DNA of 64,000 nt, taken from NCBI RefSeq assembly GCF_013201605.1, contig NZ_CP053848.1, forward strand, positions 248,001 through 312,000, written 5' to 3'. The notes under the pieces are model-generated. The model was not told where the DNA came from and did not search any database. It worked only from the letters and a program-made list of their open reading frames with translations. Source of the stretch: Campylobacter ornithocola. Lineage in GTDB: Bacteria; Campylobacterota; Campylobacteria; Campylobacterales; Campylobacteraceae. Of the stretch, positions 16,848 to 25,682 are shown piece by piece (the stretch's first letter is position 1; every line of letters begins with the position of its first letter). The translations under genes were made by a program, and so were the position numbers.

Positions 16848-18868
16848 TGAAAGAAATCACTGTTGCTTTAGTAGGTCAACCAAATGTTGGTAAAAGTTTA
16901 TTAATTAACGCACTTTGCAAAGCTAATATGAAAGTTGGAAATTTTAGTGGAGTTACTGTAGAAAGAGCCGAAGCTAGATTGATTTATAAAAATTATGAGT
17001 TTAAATTTATAGATTTGCCAGGAACTTATGCGTTAGATGGTTATAGCGAAGAAGAAAAAATTACAAAAGAATTTTTAAAAAATGGTAAATTTGATCTTGT
17101 GGTGAATGTTCTTGATTCTACAAATTTAGAACGTAATTTAATTTTGAGTGCATCTTTAATAGAAGCTAAAATTAAAATGGTTATGGCTTTAAATATGCAA
17201 GATGAGGCAAAAAGTGAAGGCTTTAACATAGATTTTAAAATTTTATCACAACTTTTAAATACACCTTGTCTTGGTGTATGTGCTAAAACCAAAGAAAACT
17301 TAAATACACTTTTAGATTTAATCATTTCAACACATCAGACTAAATTTGAGGCTAAAGAGCGAATTTATAGTGATATTATAGAAGAAGAGCTTACTAAAAT
17401 AAGTGATTTTTTAAATCAAAATGAAATTACACACTTAAATTATTCTACTAAAGATTTAGCGCTTGCTTTACTTAAAAATGAAACTGATATGGTTATTTCA
17501 GAGTCTTTAAGAAAAATTCTAGATAATGCTTTGGAAAAAATTTATATGGCATATCATAGTAAAGATATAGAAAGTATTTTTAAAGAAGAGCTGATTGCTT
17601 TTGCAAATGGTATATGTGCTAAAGTTTTAAGTAAAGGTGTTAAATATAAAAATCATACCAAAGAAATAGATTCTATTTTAATTAATAAATTTTTAGGAAT
17701 TCCTATATTTTTATTTTTTATGTGGGTTTTGTTTCAGCTAACCTTTACTTTGGGGCAAATCCCTATGGATTATATAGAAAATTTTTTTGCAACTTTAGGA
17801 GAAATGGTAAAGAATAACATAAACAATGAATTGTTTGCTTCAGCTTTAGCTGATGGTATTTTGGGCGGGGTTGGAGCGGTTGTAACCTTTTTGCCAAATA
17901 TTGTAATTTTATTTTTTGGTATAGCTTTGCTTGAAACGACTGGATATATGGCTAGAGTTGCATTTTTACTAGATGGAATTTTATATAAATTTGGTTTACA
18001 TGGTAAAAGTTTTATACCTTTAATTACAGGTTTTGGTTGCTCAGTACCTGCTTTTATGGCTACAAGAACTTTAAAAAATAAAAAAGATAGATTATTAACT
18101 CTTTTTATTATTAATTTTATGAGTTGTGGTGCAAGACTTCCTGTATATGTACTTTTTGTTGGAGTATTTTTTCCTGCTGAAGTTGCAGGAAATTATCTTT
18201 TTGGAATTTATATTTTAGGTGCATTGTTGGGTTTAATTGCAGCTAAAATTTTGAGAATGAGTGCCTTTAAAGGACAAAATGAACCTTTTGTAATGGAAAT
18301 GCCAAAATATAGAATGCCAAATTGGAATTTAGTTTGGTTTATGGTATTTAATAAAGCAAAGATGTATCTTAAAAAGGCTGGAACTTTTATTTTGGTAGCT
18401 TCTTTGCTTATTTGGTTTGCAAGTAATTTTCCTATGCAAAAAAATAGTCAAGATATTTCAAATCAAGAAAATCAGATAGAATATAGCTATTTAGGGCAAT
18501 TTGGTAAAGCTATAGAGCCTGTTTTTGCGCCACTTGGCTTTGATTGGAAACTTAGTGTTTCTTTGGTGAGTGGTTTAGCTGCTAAGGAGGTAATGATTTC
18601 TACTATGGGTGTACTTTATTCTTTAGGTGATGAGGTTGATGAGACAAGTTCAAATTTGCAAGAAGCTATAAAAGAAAATATTCCTTTTAGTACCGCAGTT
18701 GCTTTTATACTTTTTGTTATGATTTATAATCCTTGCTTTGCAGCAACTATAGTTTTTGCTAAAGAAGCAGGAAATAAAAAATATGCATGGTATCTTTTTA
18801 TATTTACATCTTTATGTGCGTATTTAGTTGCTTTTATAGGTATTAATATAACCAAATTAATAGTTTAA
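16847..18868 (+). CDS. feoB: FeoB ferrous iron permease
   Basis: Fe(II) transporter of the inner membrane with an N-terminal GTPase domain. At 673 aa it is within the shorter range of the family. G1 is GQPNVGKS (residues 10-17), the G2 region GNFSGVTVE, G3 DLPGTYAL near 59 and G4 NMQDE near 118. The membrane part has about ten segments in two Gate repeats: GILGGVGAVVTFLPN with ITGFGCSVPAFMATRT, then SGLAAKEVMISTMG. The C-terminus ends after the last helix. It is convergent with tenA over a shared terminator. In C. jejuni the pair sits right after the Cj1395 homolog, as here. Confidence 0.96.
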   Translation: MKEITVALVGQPNVGKSLLINALCKANMKVGNFSGVTVERAEARLIYKNYEFKFIDLPGTYALDGYSEEEKITKEFLKNGKFDLVVNVLDSTNLERNLILSASLIEAKIKMVMALNMQDEAKSEGFNIDFKILSQLLNTPCLGVCAKTKENLNTLLDLIISTHQTKFEAKERIYSDIIEEELTKISDFLNQNEITHLNYSTKDLALALLKNETDMVISESLRKILDNALEKIYMAYHSKDIESIFKEELIAFANGICAKVLSKGVKYKNHTKEIDSILINKFLGIPIFLFFMWVLFQLTFTLGQIPMDYIENFFATLGEMVKNNINNELFASALADGILGGVGAVVTFLPNIVILFFGIALLETTGYMARVAFLLDGILYKFGLHGKSFIPLITGFGCSVPAFMATRTLKNKKDRLLTLFIINFMSCGARLPVYVLFVGVFFPAEVAGNYLFGIYILGALLGLIAAKILRMSAFKGQNEPFVMEMPKYRMPNWNLVWFMVFNKAKMYLKKAGTFILVASLLIWFASNFPMQKNSQDISNQENQIEYSYLGQFGKAIEPVFAPLGFDWKLSVSLVSGLAAKEVMISTMGVLYSLGDEVDETSSNLQEAIKENIPFSTAVAFILFVMIYNPCFAATIVFAKEAGNKKYAWYLFIFTSLCAYLVAFIGINITKLIV

Positions 18869-18890
18869 TCATTTCTATGATGATTAAACT
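18862..18890. terminator. bidirectional terminator between feoB and tenA
   Basis: Perfect 11 bp arms (AGTTTAATCAT / ATGATTAAACT) with a 7-base loop; both convergent stop codons lie in the arms. Confidence 0.75.
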
Positions 18891-19549
18891 TCCATTTTTT
18901 GCTCCAAAGAGTGTTGCCAAAAAGCTATTTCAAGTCTTATGGTGGTATAAAAAATTTCATTTAACTTTTTAAATTTCTCTTCACTAATACTATTTGTGTA
19001 AGAGTTAAAAAAGCTTTTAAATTCTTTGACTTCACCTTGAAATTCTTTACTTGCATAGGTTGAAATCCATTCTTTATAAGGGTGATTTTCCAAGCTTTGT
19101 TTATCAAGTCCTTTGTAAATTTCTTCACCTATACAAGCATAACCTATAGCACAAGCGCTCAAAGCACATAGCATGTCTAAATAATCTCCATTTTGCCCTA
19201 CACTTAGTAGGTATCTTGTATAGGCAATATTAGTTAAACTTTCATCTTTATAGCCTAGTTTTTCCACATCAATACCTAGCTTTAAAATGCTTCTATGAAA
19301 TTCTAATTCTCCTTCTAAGGTATAGTTTTGATTTTTAATGGCAAATTGAATTTCTTTAGCATTGTTTGCATTTAAAGCAAGCATGGCATAGCATTTTGCA
19401 TAATTATTTAAAAAGATGTAATCTTGTTTTAGGTAAAACAAAAATACATCTTTTTTCAAAGTACCATTTTGAAGTTTTTTTACAAATTCATGATGGATGT
19501 ATTGATCCCAAGTTTTTTTATTTTCTCTTACAAGTTTATCAAAAAGCAT
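18884..19549 (-). CDS. tenA: TenA/thiaminase II family aminopyrimidine aminohydrolase
   Basis: Hydrolyses 4-amino-5-aminomethyl-2-methylpyrimidine to HMP, salvaging degraded thiamine. The 221 aa all-helical protein carries the family features: Asp43 in LKQDYIFLNNYAK, Cys133 in the LSACAIGYACIGEEIY helix (the nucleophile/active-site cysteine position), and a C-terminal glutamate in RLEIAFWQHSL. RBS AAAGGAAA is present on the minus strand. No thi genes are adjacent, and no TPP riboswitch-like structure is apparent in its short leader. Confidence 0.88.
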   Translation of the reverse strand: MLFDKLVRENKKTWDQYIHHEFVKKLQNGTLKKDVFLFYLKQDYIFLNNYAKCYAMLALNANNAKEIQFAIKNQNYTLEGELEFHRSILKLGIDVEKLGYKDESLTNIAYTRYLLSVGQNGDYLDMLCALSACAIGYACIGEEIYKGLDKQSLENHPYKEWISTYASKEFQGEVKEFKSFFNSYTNSISEEKFKKLNEIFYTTIRLEIAFWQHSLEQKMEV

Positions 19550-19656
19550 AAATTTCCTTTTTAGTAAAATAAGCTTTTATTTAAACACAGATAATTAAAT
19601 TTTTTCGTAATAATCTTTAATTTTTAACTTTTTAAACAAGAAATTTAATTTTTTAT

Positions 19657-19664
19657 TGTAAAAT
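19657..19664 (+). promoter_or_regulatory. -10 region for acpP
   Basis: TGTAAAAT resembles a Campylobacter -10, 32 bases upstream of the acpP start. Weak evidence beyond position and the strong expression expected of acpP. Confidence 0.4.
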
Positions 19665-19695
19665 GTGGTTTAATTTTTTAAACTAGGAGACAAAA

Positions 19696-19929
19696 ATGGC
19701 AATTTTTGATGATGTAAAAAAAGTAGTTGTTGAGCAACTTAGCGTAGATGAAGATGCGGTTAAAATGGAATCTAAAATTATTGAAGATTTGGGTGCTGAT
19801 TCTTTAGATGTAGTTGAATTAGTTATGGCTTTAGAAGAAAAATTTGATGTAGAAATTCCAGACAGCGATGCTGAAAAATTAGTAAAAATTGAAGATGTTG
19901 TTAATTATATAGAAAATCTTCAAAAATAA
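19696..19929 (+). CDS. acpP: acyl carrier protein AcpP
   Basis: Carrier of growing acyl chains in fatty acid synthesis. It is 77 aa and very acidic. The phosphopantetheine site is Ser36 in [19 protein letters not shown]. The start follows an AGGAG. It is followed within 30 bases by fabF and then accA, forming a compact lipid-synthesis unit. AcpS at 3390 supplies its prosthetic group. Confidence 0.97.
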   Translation: MAIFDDVKKVVVEQLSVDEDAVKMESKIIEDLGADSLDVVELVMALEEKFDVEIPDSDAEKLVKIEDVVNYIENLQK

Positions 19930-19957
19930 TTTTAATTTTTAAATTAAGGAGTGTGGT

Positions 19958-21172
19958 TTGAAACGCGTTGTAGTAACAGGTATAGGAATGATCAATGCCC
20001 TTGGTTTAGACAAAGATAGCTCATTTAAGGCTATTTGTGATGGTAAAAGTGGCGTTGATAAAATCACTCTTTTTGACACCACTGATTTTCCAGTGCAAAT
20101 TGCTGCTGAAGTAAAAAATTTTGATCCTTTAAGTGTTTGTGATGCTAAAGAGGTTAAAAAGATAGATCGTTTTATACAACTTGGTATTAAAGCAGCAAGA
20201 GAGGCTATGGAGGATGCTAAATTTGATAAAACTTTAAATAAAGAAGAATTTGGTGTAGTTTCGGCAGCTGGTATAGGTGGTTTACCAAATATTGAGAAAA
20301 ATTCTGTTACTTGTGCACAGCGTGGACCACGCAAAATCACTCCTTTTTTCATACCATCAGCTTTGGTTAATATGCTTGGCGGTATTATCTCAATCGAGCA
20401 TGGTTTACAAGGACCAAATATCTCATGTGTAACTGCTTGTGCAGCAGGGACCCATGCTATAGGCGAAGCTTATAAAAGTATAGCTTTAGGCAATGCAGAT
20501 AAAATGCTTGTAGTGGGAGCTGAAGCTGCAATTTGCGCTGTGGGTATAGGTGGCTTTGCTGCCATGAAAGCTCTTTCTACTAGAAATGATGATCCAACTA
20601 AAGCTTCAAGACCATTTGACAAAGAAAGAGATGGTTTTGTTATGGGTGAGGGTGCTGGTGCTTTGGTTTTTGAAGAATATGAAGCTGCTAAAAAGCGTGG
20701 AGCTAAAATTTATGCTGAATTGGTTGGTTTTGGTGAAAGTGCAGATGCACATCATATCACTTCACCAACCTTAGAAGGGCCATTACGTGCTATGAAAAAA
20801 GCTTTAAAAATGGCAGGAAATCTAAAAGTAGATTATATTAACGCACATGGAACTTCCACACCGGTAAATGATAAAAATGAAACAGCGGCTATTAAAGAGC
20901 TTTTTAAAGATCAAATTCCTTTAGTTAGTTCTACAAAAGGTCAAACGGGACATTGTTTAGGTGCTGCTGGTGCTATTGAAGCTGTTATATCTTTAATGGC
21001 TCTTGATCAAGGTGTATTACCACCAACTATTAATCAAATCGTAGCAGATGAAAATTGTGATCTTGACTATATACCAAATACTGCAAGAGAAAGCAAAGTT
21101 AATGTTGTAATGAGCAATTCTTTTGGATTTGGTGGAACAAATGGTTGTGTAATTTTTAAAAAAGTAGATTAA
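19958..21172 (+). CDS. fabF: 3-oxoacyl-ACP synthase II FabF
   Basis: Condensing enzyme that elongates acyl-ACP with malonyl-ACP. At 404 aa it has the nucleophile Cys161 in [11 protein letters not shown], the first active-site His in [11 protein letters not shown] near 297 and the second in [11 protein letters not shown] near 332, plus [10 protein letters not shown] at the C-terminus. It uses a TTG start at 19958 supported by AAGGAG 7 bases upstream; no in-frame ATG precedes the conserved KRVVVTGIG strand. One base separates its stop from the accA start. Confidence 0.96.
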   Translation: MKRVVVTGIGMINALGLDKDSSFKAICDGKSGVDKITLFDTTDFPVQIAAEVKNFDPLSVCDAKEVKKIDRFIQLGIKAAREAMEDAKFDKTLNKEEFGVVSAAGIGGLPNIEKNSVTCAQRGPRKITPFFIPSALVNMLGGIISIEHGLQGPNISCVTACAAGTHAIGEAYKSIALGNADKMLVVGAEAAICAVGIGGFAAMKALSTRNDDPTKASRPFDKERDGFVMGEGAGALVFEEYEAAKKRGAKIYAELVGFGESADAHHITSPTLEGPLRAMKKALKMAGNLKVDYINAHGTSTPVNDKNETAAIKELFKDQIPLVSSTKGQTGHCLGAAGAIEAVISLMALDQGVLPPTINQIVADENCDLDYIPNTARESKVNVVMSNSFGFGGTNGCVIFKKVD

Positions 21173-21173
21173 T

Positions 21174-22109
21174 ATGGCTTCTTATTTAGATTTTGAGAAA
21201 AATATTCAACAAATTGATGAGGATTTAGCAAATGCTAAAATTAAAGGCGATGATGAAGCAGTAAAAATTTTAGAGAAAAACCTTGAAAAAGAAACTCAAA
21301 AAGTATATAAAAATTTAAGTGATTATCAGCGTTTACAGCTTGCAAGACATCCTGATCGACCTTATGCACTTGATTACATTCAAGCTATACTAACCGATGC
21401 ATATGAAATTCATGGTGATCGTACTTTTAGAGATGATCCTGCTATTGTATGTTACGCGGGTTATATAGGTGGAAAAAAAGTCATTGTTATAGGTGAGCAA
21501 AAAGGTAGAGGTACTAAAGATAAACTTCATAGAAATTTTGGTATGCCTCATCCTGAAGGTTACAGAAAAGCTTTAAGAGTAGCAAAAATGGCTGAAAAAT
21601 TTGACATACCGATATTATTTTTGGTAGATACTCCAGGTGCTTACCCAGGAGTGGGTGCTGAAGAGCGTGGTCAAAGCGAAGCTATAGCTAGAAATTTATA
21701 TGAGTTAAGTAGCTTAAAAACAATTACTATAGCAGTTGTTATAGGTGAAGGTGGAAGTGGTGGCGCTTTAGCCATAGGAGTAGCTGATAAACTTGCCATG
21801 ATGAAAAATTCAGTTTTTTCTGTGATTTCACCTGAGGGTTGCGCTGCTATTTTATGGAATGATCCATCAAAATGTGAGGCTGCTACTAAAGCGATGAAGG
21901 TAACTGCAGATGATTTAAAAAATCAAGGCTTAATAGATGATGTTATTGAAGAGCCAATGAGTGGAGCACATAGAGATAAAGAAAATGCGATTAAAAATTT
22001 AAGTGATTATGTCTTAAAAGCTATAGAAGAATTAGAACAATACGATAAACGTGAATTAGCTGCACTAAGAATGCAAAAAATCTTTAAATTCGGGGCTTTT
22101 TCCGAATAA
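21174..22109 (+). CDS. accA: acetyl-CoA carboxylase carboxyltransferase subunit alpha
   Basis: Half of the carboxyltransferase that moves CO2 from biotin to acetyl-CoA, making malonyl-CoA. The 311 aa show the N-terminal coiled region and [14 protein letters not shown]. The crotonase-like core motifs are [31 protein letters not shown] and [15 protein letters not shown] near residues 184-198. It sits at the end of acpP-fabF-accA; the partner accD is not in this window. tRNA-Phe begins 68 bases downstream. Confidence 0.96.
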   Translation: MASYLDFEKNIQQIDEDLANAKIKGDDEAVKILEKNLEKETQKVYKNLSDYQRLQLARHPDRPYALDYIQAILTDAYEIHGDRTFRDDPAIVCYAGYIGGKKVIVIGEQKGRGTKDKLHRNFGMPHPEGYRKALRVAKMAEKFDIPILFLVDTPGAYPGVGAEERGQSEAIARNLYELSSLKTITIAVVIGEGGSGGALAIGVADKLAMMKNSVFSVISPEGCAAILWNDPSKCEAATKAMKVTADDLKNQGLIDDVIEEPMSGAHRDKENAIKNLSDYVLKAIEELEQYDKRELAALRMQKIFKFGAFSE

Positions 22110-22154
22110 TTTACATTTTTGTGTAAATTTCAATTTTTTTTAAAAAAACTATTG

Positions 22155-22160
22155 TATAAT
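22155..22160 (+). promoter_or_regulatory. -10 element for tRNA-Phe
   Basis: TATAAT preceded by TG, 17 bases before the tRNA 5' end, which is about the spacing expected for a tRNA promoter with a short leader. Confidence 0.5.
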
Positions 22161-22177
22161 TACAACTTCAATTCAGT

Positions 22178-22253
22178 GGTTGGATAGCTCAGTCGGTAGA
22201 GCAGCAGACTGAAAATCTGCGTGTCGGCAGTTCGATTCTGCCTCTAACCACCA
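22178..22253 (+). tRNA. tRNA-Phe (anticodon GAA)
   Basis: A 76 nt cloverleaf. The acceptor GGTTGGA pairs with TCTAACC with one G-T pair, followed by discriminator A and an encoded CCA at 22251-22253. The anticodon stem GCAGA/TCTGC encloses the loop CTGAAAA with GAA at 22211-22213. The T-arm carries TTCGATT. The last ten bases overlap the 3' end of the convergent DUF455 gene. Confidence 0.97.
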
Positions 22254-23050
22254 TCTTTTTTATTATAAAAATCATCTAATTCTTTGAGTTCATTTTCTTT
22301 AAAACCAGCTTGAATTCTGGCTGTTTTATTATATACTTTTCCTAAAAGATTAAGTTCTCTATATTTAGTGCAAAGATCAAGGTAATTGTCATTTTCCTTT
22401 TTGGCATAATTCCACCAAAAATCTCCTTTATTTACATGTTTAATTTCATCATTTAATATAGTGGTAAAAATTTCATTAAATAAGCTTTTTATAGGATGAT
22501 TGGTTGTGTTTAGTTTTTTCAAAACAAAAGGATTAGCATCAAGTCCTTTTGCCTCAAGTCCTCTATGTACTATACCCATTCTATGAGCAAGATTATCTTT
22601 AGTTAAAAATAAAGCTTTTTCAAGATTATCATGTGCATGAAAATCTCCATATTTAAAACCAAGTTCATTTAAAGTTTTTTCTAAAAGTAAAAAATGCTTT
22701 ATTTCCTCATCAGCCACCTCAAGCCAATCTTGATAAAATTTCAATGGCAAGTTTTTAAATCTATAACTAGCATCTAAAGCCAAATTTATAGCACTATATT
22801 CTATATGAGCAACTGAATGTAAGATTTTAGCTAAAGATAAAATACTATTTGCTTCTTTGGGGCGTCTTATTTTCATAGGATGAAGAATTTTAACTTGTGA
22901 GTTTTCACAAATAATAGCTTCGTGAGAATGATCAAAATCATACAAATTAGATTTAAAATTTTCATAAAATTTATTAAATTGATTAATCTTTTCAAAAAGA
23001 TCTTTATGGTATAAAATTTTTTCTAATTCTTCAAAGAAATTTCTTTTCAT
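22244..23050 (-). CDS. DUF455 family ferritin-like protein
   Basis: A 268 aa helical protein of the ferritin-like superfamily (DUF455, distantly related to the tRNA hydroxylase MiaE fold). Di-metal ligand motifs are visible: HIEYSAINLALD near residue 92, DEEIKHFLLLEK near 119 and NDEIKHVNKGDFWW near 205. That is the E...ExxH...ExxH pattern of carboxylate-bridged di-iron proteins. The reaction is unknown. The stop codon lies inside tRNA-Phe on the other strand, so its last codons (KKDGG) are read from tRNA acceptor sequence. Divergent from kpsM. Confidence 0.82.
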   Translation of the reverse strand: MKRNFFEELEKILYHKDLFEKINQFNKFYENFKSNLYDFDHSHEAIICENSQVKILHPMKIRRPKEANSILSLAKILHSVAHIEYSAINLALDASYRFKNLPLKFYQDWLEVADEEIKHFLLLEKTLNELGFKYGDFHAHDNLEKALFLTKDNLAHRMGIVHRGLEAKGLDANPFVLKKLNTTNHPIKSLFNEIFTTILNDEIKHVNKGDFWWNYAKKENDNYLDLCTKYRELNLLGKVYNKTARIQAGFKENELKELDDFYNKKDGG

Positions 23051-23087
23051 TTTTAAACCTTGTTAAATATTATATAAGATAAAAAAG

Positions 23088-23093
23088 TATAAT
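23088..23093 (+). promoter_or_regulatory. -10 element upstream of kpsM
   Basis: TATAAT 39 bases upstream of the kpsM ATG. The chain of overlapping genes from kpsM to the LicD gene means this may drive the whole first capsule operon. Confidence 0.45.
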
Positions 23094-23132
23094 ATAAAAA
23101 TTTTGAAAATTTGAAAAAGGTTTGTTAAAAGT

Positions 23133-23909
23133 ATGTTTAATGTCATACATGCTCTTTTTTTTAGAGAGTTAAAGACAAGATTTGGTATTAATAAATATTT
23201 AGGTTATTTTTGGGTGATTGGAGAGCCTATGATAGTGGTTTTGGTAATTACTTCCATTGTGGCAGCTATTAGAGAATTTCATCATCAAATTATGCCCGAA
23301 GGTATTTCTATATTTTTATTTTTAGCAGTAGGAATTATACCTTTTTTTATGTTTAGAAGTATTATAACTCAACTTTTAAACGGCATAGGTGCAAATTTGG
23401 CTTTATATGCATATAAACCAGTAAGACCTATACATGTATTTGTTGCTAGAACTATGCTTGAATTTTGTATTTATTTTACTATTTTTATTTGCGTAATGTT
23501 TTTAGCGGGTTGGTTTTTGCATATGCAAGTTGTACCTATACATTTTCTAGAAGTGATGTTTTCGCTTTTTTTACTTGTGGTATTTGGTTTTGCTACGGGA
23601 ATGTGTTTTGCTATAGCAGGACATTTTGCAGAACCTTTAAAAATGGCTTTAGGTTATTTAAATGCTATTTTATATTGGACTTCTTTGGTGGTGTTTCCTG
23701 TATGGATAGTTCCTAAGCCTATTTTGGATATTTTATATTACAATCCGATTTTGCATATTATGGAGCTTTTAAAATATAATTTTTTTCAAAATTATCCATT
23801 ACTTGATGATTATAATTATTACTATCCTATTGCATGTTTGAGTGTGGTTTTGTTTTTGGGTTTGTTTTTTTATTATTTTACTAGAGAAAAGTTGATAGCG
23901 GTACGATGA
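23133..23909 (+). CDS. kpsM: capsule ABC transporter permease KpsM
   Basis: Inner-membrane permease of the ABC transporter that exports lipid-linked capsule. The 258 aa carry six predicted transmembrane helices and match ABC2-type membrane proteins: ALFFRELKTRFGINKYLGYFWVIGEP at the N-terminus, then YNPILHIMELLKYNFF near residue 208. Its stop overlaps the kpsT start (ATGA). The ribosome site GAAAAAGG is rather far (about 13 bases) from the chosen ATG. The start is nevertheless supported by the conserved NVIHALFFREL beginning. Confidence 0.95.
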   Translation: MFNVIHALFFRELKTRFGINKYLGYFWVIGEPMIVVLVITSIVAAIREFHHQIMPEGISIFLFLAVGIIPFFMFRSIITQLLNGIGANLALYAYKPVRPIHVFVARTMLEFCIYFTIFICVMFLAGWFLHMQVVPIHFLEVMFSLFLLVVFGFATGMCFAIAGHFAEPLKMALGYLNAILYWTSLVVFPVWIVPKPILDILYYNPILHIMELLKYNFFQNYPLLDDYNYYYPIACLSVVLFLGLFFYYFTREKLIAVR

Positions 23910-24577
23910 TAAAATTAATTAATTTAACTAAATCTTTTCCTTTGCGTAATGGTGGAAGGCATTATGTTTTTAAAAATTTAAGTTTTGAGTTTCCTGAAAA
24001 TTGTAGTATTGGCTTGATGGGGTGCAATGGTGCAGGAAAATCTACTTTAATGAAACTTTTAAGTGGTTCATTGCTTCCTGATAGGGGTAAGATTATAACT
24101 AATAAAAAACTCTCTTGGCCTTTGGGTTTAGCAGGTGCGTTTCAACATAGACTTTCAGCAAGAGATAATGCACGTTTTGTAGCTAGGGTGTATGGTTATA
24201 AAGGAAAGGCTTTAGAGGAAAAGATTAAATTTGTTGAAAATTTTGCTGAACTTGGTAAATTTTTTGATGAACCTATGAATACTTACTCAGCAGGTATGAG
24301 TGCTAGAATATCTTTTGGTTTAAGTATGGCATTTGACTTTGATTATTATTTGATCGATGAAGCTGGAGCTGTAGGGGATCCTAAATTTAGAGAAAAAAGT
24401 TCTAAAATCTACAAAGAAAAACTAAGTAGGTCAAAAGTTATCATGGTTTCGCATAATGTAGCTGAAATTAAACAATGGTGTGATAAAATTATATTTATGC
24501 AAGATGGACAAGCTACTATATATGATGATGTAGATGAGGGTATAGCGGTGTATCAAGGAAAAATAAATGCAAAATGA
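23906..24577 (+). CDS. kpsT: capsule ABC transporter ATP-binding protein KpsT
   Basis: ATPase partner of KpsM. The 223 aa contain Walker A GCNGAGKST at residues 39-47, a weak signature loop YSAGMSARISFG near 131, Walker B YYLIDEAGAVGD near 150 and the switch histidine in VMVSHN-type VSHNVAEI near 182. This is the short KpsT/Wzt type without a carbohydrate-binding extension, consistent with group 2/3 export. It overlaps kpsM by 4 bases and kpsE by 11. Confidence 0.96.
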   Translation: MIKLINLTKSFPLRNGGRHYVFKNLSFEFPENCSIGLMGCNGAGKSTLMKLLSGSLLPDRGKIITNKKLSWPLGLAGAFQHRLSARDNARFVARVYGYKGKALEEKIKFVENFAELGKFFDEPMNTYSAGMSARISFGLSMAFDFDYYLIDEAGAVGDPKFREKSSKIYKEKLSRSKVIMVSHNVAEIKQWCDKIIFMQDGQATIYDDVDEGIAVYQGKINAK

Positions 24578-25682
24578 TTTATTAAAAAAACTTAAAAATT
24601 TAGAGATATTACATTCTTTTAAAATAGTATTAATTTTAATGGCATTTGTTGTGTTTTATTATGTTTTTATAGCAGCAAACCGCTATGTAAGCGAAAGCGT
24701 TTTAAGCGTGAAATCAACCACAGGAGATAGTGGTGCTATTACAGGTATTGCTGCATTTTTGACTAATAATTCTTTTTCAAGTGAGGATATAACTTTCTTA
24801 AAATCTTATATTCATTCTTTAGATATGTTAAGTATCTTAGAAGAAAAAATACAAATCCGTGAGTTATACCAAAAACAAAAACTTGATTTTTTTTATAGTA
24901 TCTCTTCATCAGCTGACCAAGAGGATTTTTTAAAATATTATCAAAACCGTGTTAAGATCATTCAAGAAAACTCAGCTAATGGGCTTTTACGTGTAGAGGT
25001 AGAAGGTTTTGATCCGCAAAGTGCGCATTTGATAGCTTCAACTATAGTTAAAGAAAGTGAAAAATTTATCAATGAAATTTCACATAAAGCTGCAAGAGAT
25101 CAAATGCAATTTGCCGAAGAAGAACTTTTGCAGTTTAAAAAAAGATATCAAAAAGCTAAAGATGAACTTTTAGCTTTTCAAAATAAATATGGAGTGTTTG
25201 ATCCACTTAAACAAGCAGAAGGCGCTCTAAAGTTAATAGCTGAGCTTGAATCAAAAATAGCAGCCAAAGAAGCTGAGCTTTTGATGATGCAAAGTTATAT
25301 AAATGATAATGCACCACAAATTGTCACTATAAAAAGTGAAATCACAGCCTTAAAAAAACAACTTCAAAAAGAAAAGTCTAAAGTTTCATCACCAAAGTCT
25401 TCTCAAAAACTTAATGATCTTGCGGCTAAATTTCAAGATCTAACCATTGAAGCGGGTTTTGCAGAAAGTGCTTATACAGCAGCTTTAAAAGCTTACGAAA
25501 GCGCAAGAATAGAAGCTTTAAGAAAAATAAAACAAGTAGTCATAGTTCAAAGTCCAAGCTTGCCACAAAGTGCTAAATACCCAGAGACTTTGTACAATAT
25601 ATTCACGGCTTTTATGATTTTGTCTTTGATTTATGGAATTGTTAAATTTATTAAAATGATTATAGAGGAGCATAGATACTAA
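24567..25682 (+). CDS. kpsE: capsule export inner-membrane protein KpsE
   Basis: Polysaccharide co-polymerase type 3 protein linking the KpsMT transporter to the outer-membrane channel. The 371 aa have a transmembrane helix at about 18-36, a long periplasmic region with heptad-rich coiled coil (about 175-310), and a second helix at about 340-362 before a short cytoplasmic tail. The IVVQSPSLPQSAKYPETLY segment before the last helix is the family proline-rich motif. It overlaps both neighbours. Confidence 0.94.
   Translation: MQNDLLKKLKNLEILHSFKIVLILMAFVVFYYVFIAANRYVSESVLSVKSTTGDSGAITGIAAFLTNNSFSSEDITFLKSYIHSLDMLSILEEKIQIRELYQKQKLDFFYSISSSADQEDFLKYYQNRVKIIQENSANGLLRVEVEGFDPQSAHLIASTIVKESEKFINEISHKAARDQMQFAEEELLQFKKRYQKAKDELLAFQNKYGVFDPLKQAEGALKLIAELESKIAAKEAELLMMQSYINDNAPQIVTIKSEITALKKQLQKEKSKVSSPKSSQKLNDLAAKFQDLTIEAGFAESAYTAALKAYESARIEALRKIKQVVIVQSPSLPQSAKYPETLYNIFTAFMILSLIYGIVKFIKMIIEEHRY

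Noticed and set aside
19550-19695. TPP riboswitch upstream of tenA or acpP
   Set aside because: The 146-base divergent region lacks the conserved CUGAGA-type core and shows only promoter-like sequence.
22178-22253. tRNA-Phe as an integration site for a mobile island
   Set aside because: No integrase gene and no repeated tRNA 3' fragment was found downstream; the capsule export genes next to it are ordinary chromosomal genes.
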